DNA of 64,000 bases from Luidia sarsii (Eukaryota; Echinodermata; Asteroidea; Paxillosida; Luidiidae): NCBI GenBank assembly GCA_949987565.1, contig OX465105.1, positions 20,756,841-20,820,840 of the forward strand, given 5' to 3'. Below are positions 33,601 through 45,600 of this stretch, in pieces (position 1 is the first letter of the stretch; each line of letters opens with the position of its first letter). The position numbers and the translations under genes are program-made. The notes beneath the pieces are model-generated. The model made no database searches. It was given only the letters and a program-made list of their open reading frames with translations, and had not been told where the DNA came from.

Positions 33601-36600
33601 TATCCAGCAGGCAATTGGAAACAGGGTTTGATGATGGCGACGGGGTGACATGCCTTCAAGCACTCCTCTGCTGGAGCATACAGGATGCACTCCGAGGATC
33701 GGTGAATGCACCTCCGTCCATCTCCGTCCATTCATGCCCACGCCAATGAGGTGATACAGGGTTTCTGAAAGGGTGCAAATGGCTACTGCAGGACTCGCGG
33801 AACGAGGAAAAAGGTCGTTCTCACAAATGCGAGTGATTGGTGCTTTTTCAGCTACACCTCCACAACCACTATTCCCTATGGCAACAAAGTCATCAAATTG
33901 CCTTCAAAATGTCAAGATCTTGCTCCCAATTTTCTGTCAATCACCACAAAAAATACTCTTCAAATACGAGGAAGAGAAGAGGTAAAAAAAATCAGTCTTG
34001 AGTTGCCTGTTCATTCAAATGAAAATTGCCATGCAAGTAAAGATGAGACATGATGCAACATAAAAAGGTGATACTGGTGTGCTGAATGCACATGCGCATG
34101 CAGTCCAAGCATCAAAATCTTAACTCATTCTCAACTCTTGGTGGCGGCAGACTCTTTTTCTCAACTTTCCGTATTTTCAGGCCCAAATTTGTGGGCAATG
34201 GCTGCAAATTACACCTGGGTCTGAAAAAAAGCCTGTAAGTAATTCCTGCAGATTTTCCTATAGTCTTGTGTGTAATTTTCAGTCGTAGCCAATGGATGTG
34301 GAGACAGACTTGACTCTGAAACTCCCAGCATGCCTGTGTGTGCAGTGGAAATCCTGATAAACAAAACTAAAGAGAGAAAAGATACTTCCATCAGGGATGT
34401 AAGTGACCGACAAAGTCATTTCCTGAAAATTACTGAAGGCCAATAAATTGAGCGACTGCAAGTGAGTGCTTATGCGACCCTTCAGTTTTTAGGGTTTTAA
34501 CAGATAAAATTGAGCAGTTTGAAATTAAAAAGATTGACATTAAAAAAAGGAAAAAAATAAAACAATTTAAAAAAATCACGCCATTTCCGGGAATCCGAGT
34601 AAAAAAAATCACGCCATAACCGAAAATCCGGAAATTTCAGGAAGTCTTACATCCCTGCTTCCATAGGAAAGGTAAGCACAAACTTAATGGACCAAACAAT
34701 GTTATCTTACATGACACAGCAGCTGAAAGACACCCCGCAAATTGCTTGCTAATTAAGATCGGTTTAGAAGTAAAATTGTGGAAAATACATTCTCTTTTGA
34801 GCCAAAGACACTCTGCATTGTATGCAATTGTAAAGCAAGCACAGACAACCAGTCAAGACACATTGTGCAGTAGTGCTTATGCCTGGTACCCTGCATTTTC
34901 TGCTTTCGGAAAATCACGGAGGGATGACAGTGCAGAGGCAGAGGCAAGGCAAGGCAAGCTTCACTGGGGACAAGAACTGAGACCAAAGAGAACTGGATGG
35001 CTTTGACCCCCAAAGGCTGACCCTTGAATTCATTGTTTTGCTGGAATTTTTTTTAGTGGCCACCAGAGCACATGTTCAGATGGCCAAATGGATCTCATCG
35101 CAGCTCGGATAACTACTCAGATAAAGCAGGTGGTTTTGAATAAGCATGAGTCAAGTTTGACTTGAGCATTGAGTCGCTGCATGAGCATAGGATGGGGCAA
35201 CAGGGAGTGGGGTGGGGGGGGGGTCAGTATGGGTGGAGCTGGGGTATGGAAGAACAGCATTGGGTGGACTTTGGTGGGGTATGGCTGGGTGGGTATGGCA
35301 GGGCAGTATGGGGATGGGACTGGGTGGGATATGGCTGGGTGGGAACGGCAGGGCAGCATGGGGATGGGACTGGGTGGGATATGGCTGGGTGGGTATGGCA
35401 GGGCAGCATGGGGATGGGACTGGGTGGGATATGGCTGGGTGGGTATGGCAGGGCAGCATGGGGATGGGACTGGGTGGGATATGGCTGGGTGGGTATGGCA
35501 GGGCAGCATGGGGATGGGACTGGGTGGGATATGGCTGGGTGGGTATGGCAGGGCAGCATGGGGATGGGACTGGGTGGGATATGGCTGGGTGGGTATGGCA
35601 GGGCAGCATGGGGATGGGAGTGGGTGGGATATGGCTGGGTGGGTATGGCAGGGCAGCATGGGGATGGGACTGGGTGGGATATGGCTGGGTGGGTATGGCA
35701 GGGCAGCATAGGGATGGGACTGGGTGGGATATGGCTGGGTGGGTATGGCAGGGCAGCATGGGGATGGGACTGGGTGGGATATGGCTGGGTAGGTATGGCA
35801 GGGCAGCATGGGGATGGGACTGGGTGGGATATGGCTGGGTAGGTATGGCAGGGCAGCATGGGGATGGGACTGGGTGGGATATGGCTGGGTGGGTATGGCA
35901 GGGCAGCATGGGGATGGGACTGGGTGGGATATGGCTGGGTGGGTATGGCAGGGCAGCATGGGGATGGGACTGGGTGGGATATGGCTGGGTGGGTATGGCA
36001 GGGCAGCATGGGGATGGGACTGGGTGGGATATGGCTGGGTAGGTATGGCAGGGCAGCATGGGGATGGGACTGGGTGGGATATGGCTTGGTGGGTATGGCA
36101 GGGCAGCATGGGGATGGGACTGGGTGGGATATGGCTGGGTGGGTATGGCAGGGCAGCATGGGGATGGGACTGGGTGGGATATGGCTGGGTGGGTATGGCA
36201 GGGCAGCATGGGGATGGGACTGGGTGGGATATGGCTTGGTGGGTATGGCAGGGCAGCATGGGGATGGGACTGGGTGGGATATGGCTGGGTGGGTATGGCA
36301 GGGCAGCATGGGGATGGGACTGGGTGGGATATGGCTGGGTGGGTATGGCAGGGCAGCATGGGGATGGGACTGAGTGGGATATGGCTGGGTGGGTATGGCA
36401 GGGCAGCATGGGGATGGGACTGGGTGGGATATGGCTGGGTGGGTATGGCAGGGCAGCATGGGGATGGGACTGGGTGGGATATGGCTGGGTGGGTATGGCA
36501 GGGCAGCATGGGGATGGGACTGGGTGGGGTATGGCTGGGTGGGTATGGCAGGGCAGCATGGGGATGGGACTGAGTGGGATATGGCTGGGTGGGTATGGCA

Positions 36601-39600
36601 GGGCAGCATGGGGATGGGACTGGGTGGGATATGGCTGGGTGGGTATGGCAGGGCAGCATGGGGATGGGACTGGGTGGGATATGGCTGGGTGGGTATGGCA
36701 GGGCAGCATGGGGATGGGACTGGGTGGGATATGGCTGGGTAGGTATGGCAGGGCAGCATGGGGATGGGACTGGGTGGGATATGGCTTGGTGGGTATGGCA
36801 GGGCAGCATGGGGATGGGACTGGGTGGGATATGGCTGGGTGGGTATGGCAGGGCAGCAAGGGGATGGGACTGGGTGGGATATGGCTGGGTGGGTATGGCA
36901 GGGCAGCATGGGGATGGGACTGGGTGGGATATGGCTGGGTGGGTATGGCAGGGCAGCATGGGGATGGGACTGGGTGGGATATGGCTGGGTGGGTATGGCA
37001 GGGCAGCATGGGGATGGGACTGGGTGGGATATGGCTGGGTGGGTATGGCAAGGCAGCATGGGGATGGGACTGGGTGGGATATGGCTGGGTGGGTATGGCA
37101 GGGCAGCATGGGGATGGGACTGGGTGGGATATGGCTGGGTGGGTATGGCAGGGCAGCATGGGGATGGGACTGGGTGGGATATGGCTGGGTGGGTATGGCA
37201 GGGCAGCATGGGGATGGGACTGAGTGGGATATGGCTGGGTGGGTATGGCAGGGCAGCATGGGGATGGGACTGAGTGGGATATGGCTGGGTGGGTATGGCA
37301 GGGCAGCATGGGGATGGGACTGAGTGGGATATGGCTGGGTGGGTATGGCAGGGCAGCATGGGGATGGGACTGGGTGGGATATGGCTGGGTGGGTATGGCA
37401 GGGCAGCATGGGGTAGGACTGATAGGGTGTTGCTGGGCAGTGGGGTGGGGTGTGGCTGGGCAGCGGGGGTGGGTTGGGGCTTGGGATGGGCGGGGTGTGG
37501 TATAGCAGCATGCGGAGGGGCTGCTTTGGGTGTGGCAGGTGTGGATGGGTGTGGATAGGAGTATGGAGGGGCAGCATAGGGTGAGATTGGATGGGTGTGG
37601 CTGGGCAGCATGGCGTGGGTCTGGGTGGGATGTGGCAAGGCAGCATGGGGTGGGTCTGGGTGGGGTGTGGCAGGGCAGCATGGCGTGGGTCTGGGTTGGA
37701 TGTGGCAGGGCAGCATGGCGTGGGTCTGGGTTGGATGTGGCAGGGCAGCATGGGGTGGGTCTGGGTGGGGTGTGGCAGGGCAGCATGGGGTGGGGCTGGG
37801 TGGGATGTGGCTGGGCAGCATGGCGTGGGTCTGGGTTGGATGTGGCAGGGCAGCATGGGGTGGGTCTGGGTGGGATGTGGCAGGGCAGCATGGCGTGGGT
37901 CTGGGTGGGATGTGGCAAGGTAGCATGGGGTGGGGCTGGGTGGGATGTGGCAAGGTAGCATGGGGTGGGTCTGGGTGGGATGTGGCAGGGCAGCATGGCG
38001 TGGGTCTGGGTGGGATGTGGCAAGGTAGCATGGGGTGGGGCTGGGTGGGATGTGGCAGGGCAGCATGGGGTGGGGCTGGGTGGGATGTGGGTGGGTGGGA
38101 TGTGGCAGCGCAGAAGGGTGGGCAGTGAAAGGGTAGAGCAAGGGCAAGGTTGGGCGAGGCTAGTTGGGTAGGATAGAGCGAGGCGCATGAGCAGTACCGA
38201 CCTGTGGTGACATCAAGATGTGCTGGCCGCCATAAGGGGACGAAGGTGGACCCTTTAGGACGGCGGCAAAGATGCAGAAAGCAGAGAAAAGAAAGAGTAA
38301 AGGAAGAAGAAGGAAAAACAAAGCAAAAACGATATCAGGAACGAAAGACCACGAAAAAATACATGAGCCACCCATGAAAGAACGTATACACCAAGGAATG
38401 TGATATTCATCCAGATATTTCAAGCTAAGGGCCTGCCACAGCCACAGACCAAGTTAATGTGTCCACAGAAACATCTGCGGCCTCAAATGAGGTCAGGGAA
38501 ACTGGTAGCCGGGATGATGAGAGTTAAGAGGGGATGTATGCTGTACGGAGTCTTCTTGGAACAAGACAACATCAAATATTGGTTGGGTAATCTAGTTGAA
38601 TGTGCTTAGAGAACCATTGATTCAATTGATCGAACAATAGACTGAACAGAGAACTATTGTCACTTTGGCCCGTGGGGCATCAGAAAATGTTGGCCAATGC
38701 CATTTTGTCAAAGGGGGATTCCCACTTGATACAGACCTGAGGGGACATCACAAAAGGCTGGCCACCACTACCAAATGGGGACATTGGTGGTGCCTGCACA
38801 CACACAACAAATGGAAGAGTCCGTGGAGAGACCAGGTTAGGTGTTAATACATCAGAAAGTTCTCAAGCAGTGTTAGTAAAGCCAAATTAGTTCACGGAGC
38901 AAGGGACATTCATTGACAAAATGCGTGCATCGTGCCACAGACTCTGGGAGCAAACTGTGCAGTGGTGGTTAAATGAAATGGGAGGGAGACTGATGCCACA
39001 TCAAGCCTGGGTTTGGAAAACAAAACCTCGCACAAAGACTGAGATGGATAGACACCATGGAATTATAACACAGGCAGAGATGAAATGGGAAAACACATGA
39101 AATGCACTAGGAACAAAATGGGAAGCACCAAATCCACTCCATGAGAATGTGGGAAACTCTTTGGGAACAATGTACATGTACATTTAACATCAAAGTGCGA
39201 TGCCAACCAGTTTCTGCATAGCAACCAGGACTTCCATTTTAGAAAATAGGAATTCCTTGCCAGAAACTGAGACTTCCATATCAGCCAATTGGCACTTCCA
39301 TGTTTTGAGCAACTTCCATAACAGATAATGGGACTTCCATGTTTGCTAGCATAATAAATGGGACTTCCATGATAGCAACTGGGACTTCCATTATAGCAAC
39401 CAGGATTTCCATAACAGTAATAACAAAAACTGGGATTTCCATATTCACAGCCTAGACTTCAACATAAAGAGGCTGGGACTTCCACCATGGCAACTTGCAC
39501 TTACAGGGATAACACAACATTGGTCGAGGTCAAAAGAATAGCATCCATACGCTGTCCGATCCAATATACATGAAATAGCACACCTGTGAAAATTTCAGCT

Positions 39601-42600
39601 CAATTCGCCAACCGAGTCTCGAGAAAATAGTGAAAAACCGCTTCATTTGTTTTGCGAAAATGCAGCATTCAACAAATTGTTCTGAAAAATTGTTTAGATC
39701 TAGGGGATGAGAAATACTGTAAACTATTTCTTTACTCTTTTTCTAAAAAAATACAGCATTTTAGGCAGAAATATTTAAGTGCGAGGTTTCTACTATAACC
39801 ATCTTCAAACTGTAGACTGTAAGTTTCATGTAAATCTGTGAACATTTCTGTTTTTCAATTTTACCAATGTTGTGTAGGGGCATTGTAGGTAGGAATCCAA
39901 ATCAAATGGTTATGGCTCAGCCTTCATTGTGGCAAGGGATGTGTAGACACCCATTGAGTAAAAGTACAATTAACAGTCACAGCCTTAAACTTTGGCGTTA
40001 ATCATAACCCAACCTTCCTCAATCAGAGACGTGCTTCAAATCAATCCGATGAGTTAGTAGGCGATGGAGGAGGAGTTACTGAATATCTCACGGAAAAGGA
40101 AATGTTCTGCCTTTGAAAAAAGGTTTTGCTAGGATCGAAATGTCAGGATCTAATGGACATATTTCTCATGTGCAGAGGACAGGAATGGCACAAGTACATG
40201 TATGTACATTGGCCATTCTAACGACAATTAGAATGGTGGGCACGTTCGGACAGCAAACTAAAAATTATTCTACATTTGCTGGCAAACACAAAAACACATC
40301 ACAGAGCATCGTGGGTGGCTACTGCCACATGTGAGGAAGACACTTAAAACATTTTGAAATGAAAGGAGAATGAAAGCATGGAGAGGCTAATGATCTATGC
40401 AGCAAAAAAAACAGACCAGTAAAGATATTGCTCTAGCTTTTTTGATCGGCTTGCTTTCTCAGCGCAGGCATTGCTCTTGCCTCTCATTGGCCTTGGGCTT
40501 ACAGTGCAGCCACTGCTCTGCCTTCTCATTGGTGCAAAGTGCCAGGGTGCTTCACGGGTAGGATGGTGTGAAATGGTAAGACTGGCTCTGGCTGGAGTCT
40601 TTTAAAAAAATCTCAATTTGGGTTTGGGCTCCGCCGTGCAACGGCTGACAACTCAGTCAGTGCTTCTTGGAGGTTCAAGAGTTGCTACTGTAAACCAAAG
40701 TCTATTCCTGAATATTCAAACCAAAAGTGTACAGCCTGCATTTCGTCTCACTTGAACTTGAAACGCGTGTCGAAATTTGGGTCGGAGCCAAAGCGCGAGC
40801 AGTAGTACCCGGTAAGCATAATTTTCAATAAATTAGCCCCAAAAATCTCGATCAATGGATGACCAAAAAGGAGACTATCATTATAAGTACCGGTAAATGA
40901 AAAAAACTTGAGAAATCTTTTTTAATGGCTTTTTGATATTTTTCCCAAGGTTTGGTTCCATGAGTCACTTCGCTTTTGGTGTATACAGATCAATCAAATC
41001 ACAGTCAAAAGAACTTCAGGCTGCCTATGTATTTTCTTTATTTCTTATTTCTTTATTTGCAGGGGATGTGGCAAAGCACTGTGCACACAGTGTTGACTGC
41101 ACGTCGAGTAGGACAGATCTTTGTTGCGTTACAAAATCTTAACACAGAAAACAGCCAATGGCTGTGCAGAGGATCGTCCCACTGGGCCAATGAGAGCGCG
41201 GAGCAATGCCTGTATAGCTGGCATGGAAGGGCGCCCGGCGGATATATACAAACCTGTGGGGACATCATGTACGGATAGCCACCGTAGGGTGAGGCTGGTG
41301 GCCGTTGCTACGGAGACAAAGACAAACAGGAATCGCAACAAATTCACTCACGACCTAGTGAAATAAAGGGGTCCATTGGTTTCGCACAATTACTCATTCA
41401 CAGAAATTGACTATGTTGATGATTTGACCTAATTTCTTTCATTGTACATGAAAGTGTATCGTTTCCACAGATTTTGATTGGGAGGAAGGTCAGGGAATGA
41501 ATCGTTTTGGGAGTCGTTATTAACCACTTCGCGCCGGGACCTCCGAATCCGGAGGTCAATTGGATTGCCTATGCAACGGGGCCCTCCGAATCCGGGCACC
41601 ACTATTGTCCACATTCTAAACAAAGACTCTTTTCAGCTCAGAACAAAGCAATACGAATCAGTACAAAGACCCTTTTTGACGCAAGTTGCCACATGAATTG
41701 CAAGATTAGCAGCAGTAATTGTGCAATTGTGGGACTTTTACTGTGGAGGATCGAGGGATACCGTGCTGCAGCTGAAAGCACGCGGGGGACATTGCATGCC
41801 ACACAGCCCAACGGTCGTCGGTCAGGCATTGGAATTCCCCCCACATTCTTTACCGTAATCTGTACGCTCGTTTGTGGCCGACCAACTCAAAGATTTGACT
41901 GCCTGGAGTGGAGGCTGGAGTCTGCGGTCAGGGATTGTCAGCAGCGTACACGCACGCACACACACACGCCCGTTACGGTCCATTGACGATGCACAAAGGG
42001 CCCTTTTTTGAATGGATAATCTCTTGACAAAAGCCACAACAACGTCCGAATTGTGCCAGGTTTTACTCTCTTGTACCCATAGTATACTCTTATTGATTTA
42101 TTTCACATAAATATATTGTTCCGATTGTTTTAGCGAGATTTGAAAATGATGCATTGTTCAAAAACCCCCTTATGGCGGTCATCGGCGCTGAAAAACCCCC
42201 GGCGCGAAGTGGTTAAAAACCTTTTAGTGTGTAAATGTCATGATGTGAAACATGAAACAGTTCAGTACCAATAACACAGTACCCGTTCAATATATCAGTA
42301 TGGCACTCATGACCACTGGTACCTATGCATGCATGCAGCGTCAATCAGTTAGCAGGGAACCAGTGAGAATAAAACCAGTTCAAATCAGCCACTGTCATTA
42401 CCAGAATGCATGCAGGGTTGATGTTTTTTTCACTGCACTGTAGGACACCAGTGTAAACAGGAAAGGCCTGGTGACCAAATATCTCAAGTCACCAAGATAC
42501 ATCTTACGGCACCTCACCTAATAACTAGTGTACTGAGGTTACCTGCTCAACTGGAGTTTTGATCTTAAAGGCCCTATACAACATTGGAAAAAATCAAAAG

Positions 42601-45600
42601 ATTGCCACAGTTTGTGTGTTCAATCATTAAACATTCCAAAAAAGAAATCCAGCGAAGGTTTTAGCTCAAAGAGAGTAGAAAAAGGTGAAATACTGTCACT
42701 GTTTTTAAGAATTTGTCGATGTTTGAGTGAATTTTTTTTCGAAAAGTTCAGCATCCCAGACCGTAAGTTTTTAACATGAGGATTCTATCATGACCATCTA
42801 CAAACTGTGGAAATTAGAAGGAAATCTGTGTACATTTATGTTTTCCGATCTTCCCAATGTTGTAGTGGGCCTTTAAGAGAAGTCCTAATCAGAAAATTGG
42901 GACTGAGTGATAATGAGTTCAGTATCCCAAGCCTGTCCTTGGTAATGTTCAGTATCAGGGGCATGCACATAACAATTTATGCCTGTTAGAAAAGAAAAAA
43001 AACACACAAAACAAGAGCAGCATTGAGCCAAACAAAATGGGTAGTGTGTACACGCATACCTGTTGCGTGTTCTGCTGCTGTTGGCGTTGCTGTTGCTGCT
43101 GTTGCTGCTGTTGCTGTTGTTGCTGCTGCTGTTGCTGCTGTAGTTGCTGCTGCTGCTGTATCTGCTGCTGTTGCAGCTGCTGCTGCTGAAGTTGCTGCTG
43201 CTGCAGCTGTTGCTGTTGCAGCTGCTGCTGCTGGATCTGCTGTTGCTGCAGTTGCTGCTGTTGCTGCTGTTGCTGCTGGAATGACTGGCATTCGGGGTAT
43301 GACAGAATAACCGTCGTGTCAGCGCAAAATGCATTTCTAATTCATTCTGACCTCTCTTTGATTCAAATAACAAGCCACCGTACAAACTTTGTGACAATGT
43401 TTTCGAATGCATCCTCTTCAAACACTCATAAAATAACTTTTAGTCCAAGGACATAGAATTTAAAAGAGCACATACAACCCTATTCATACAAGTTTCTCCA
43501 CTAAAAATGAAATCGGAGATACAAAGTTTTTGCACTCACACGACAAAACAGTTTCCTTGTTGATTGCACTCTTTGTACAAGGCAATACAATAGTTTAGGT
43601 TGCTTTCCTCTATGTGTACGTGTATGACAGTCTTCCAATAGCGAATTCATAGACAAAAATCTCTGAATACAAGACATTGAGATGCCTTGGGGTGATAAAG
43701 ATACCGGTACTGGACATTTTGATTGTTCTGAACATGGGGCTGCGCACAAAGTTCTGTGCATGTTTATAACTTTGAGAAAGTTCTGATATCTTTTTAAACG
43801 GCAAAGAAAGCTTGGACTGTACCAGGACTTGAATCCAAGACCTCAGGTTTTGCATGTCGGCGCTCTTACCATCTGAGCTATCCAGCTCTTAGACAGTCAA
43901 CTAGTCTTGGCCGGGGTGGGGGCAACCTTGAGAAAGGAGCAGCATGCCTGATGCCATCGGCATCTCAAAGGATGCCATTGGAATTAATAGGCCCTCGATG
44001 ATAAAGTAGTCTTACATAGGATCAAGTAAATGGCTTCATTTTGCACATGTCTAATGTTCTGTGCATTGAATAAATTGGAGTCTATCTGGACTTTCTTGGT
44101 AGACTACTTTGTTCTGTGAAAAACAAAAGCCAGGCTTCAAATTCAACCAAACGCCCACGGCAGAACCTAATTCAGGGATAGGGCCATAGTAGACATAATG
44201 ATTGACAATCAATTTTGCTTGCTTATGTTCAATCTGAAAAAAGAAAATGTTGAGTGAGCGATAGGGACTCCCAAGGTCACAACGTGTCTGCAGTAAAGTT
44301 GGTCGGGGAGAGTGCGGGCCAGGTATACCTTGAATCCTTGCTGGCCTCTTCCGGCCGGTCCCTGCTGCAGCTGCTGCAGCTGCTGCTGCATCTGCTGCGT
44401 CTGTGTCTGCATCTGCGAGGAGAGGCCAAGTAAGACTGTGAAGACTACGGTAGACGAAAAGCACAGTTGAGGAACGAAAGATGGGGTTCGGGAGGAAGAC
44501 GGAGAGGAATCCCGGAGTTGAATCAGACTGGGGTTTATCAGGGTTTTTTTTTTTTCACACTCACAGGTTGAGTAGGTGTGAGATAACACCATGTAAATCA
44601 ACTCTTGTGAGATGGAGTGTGGCTATGAAAAGGGCCGGTAACTCAATAATTCGGATAGTGTGTACCGGTACTTGCGAGTAACAAACTATTTCTTACACTA
44701 CCGAACGGTGTGCAAACCATGACGTTTGTTTTCTTTTGCATTTTTCTACTTTCTCAGATTACCATTTGAGTTAAAACCTTTGCAGTATTGCTTTTATGGA
44801 ATGTCTTATGGTTTAACGCACAAACTATGACAATCCTTTGACCTTTACCAATGTTGTATAGGGCCTTTAAGCGCTGCAACCAGCTCCGAGTTTGTGGGTT
44901 TGGGTAAGTGAGGTCCACCTCCTCCGGTGGGCAGAGGTCTGGGCACTCTCCAAGAACATGCTGCGCGGTTTGTTAAGGTGCACCACATTGACAGGCCGGA
45001 GGTGGACGCGGGACGCAGCGACGCACGGCCGCAATTGAAGCGGCCGACCCCTGTGCATAGAAGCACATAGCTCACTTGATTGGTCACCTCAGCGATGCCG
45101 ACATGCCCCTCTTGCGACTGTATCTCCTACAGTGAGCCACTGGATGGACCCCTCCCCTACCCACCCACATTTCCCCCCATCTCCTTCCTGTTACCTTGAA
45201 GGTCTGCTGTCCCCGGATCATTTGCCCCTGTTGTCCAGCGGGTAGCGACCCTATTTGCTGGCCCACGTTGGTTCCAGCTGTCTGCTGATTCATATCCTAC
45301 CACCAACAACGAGTAGACAAGTTGAGAAAGAAAAAGACATTATTGAAAAGGAAAATTATGCCTCGTATAACAAGTTACAAATGAGCACTCATTTCTTCCT
45401 AAAGATGGGTAGTGTAATTTTTCCAGTCATTTTTAAGTACTTTGCCTTTTAGGAGAAGGTCCTGCTAGGATCGAAATGTCAGGCCCTCTAACTTTTGAGA
45501 TTTATGCACTGCAGGTCATTTTAGTCAGTGAGCAGTTTGCAACAGTTTTTGTATCGACTTCATTTCTAAGTACGGTAAGATATGTAGGCTGTGCATGTGG

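Noticed and set aside
35261..37414. CRISPR-like array of regular repeats
   Set aside because: There are no unique spacers; the 50-bp units are contiguous and the context is a eukaryotic intron.
43023..43310. Ala/Val-rich plus-strand frame opposite the polyglutamine exon
   Set aside because: It is the antisense shadow of the CAG/CAA exon, which is confirmed by phase and flanking MED15 exons.
43800..43925. tRNA gene on the minus strand
   Set aside because: Boxes A and B are good, but the acceptor stem and anticodon arm do not pair, and the same head recurs in many diverged copies, so it is a SINE.
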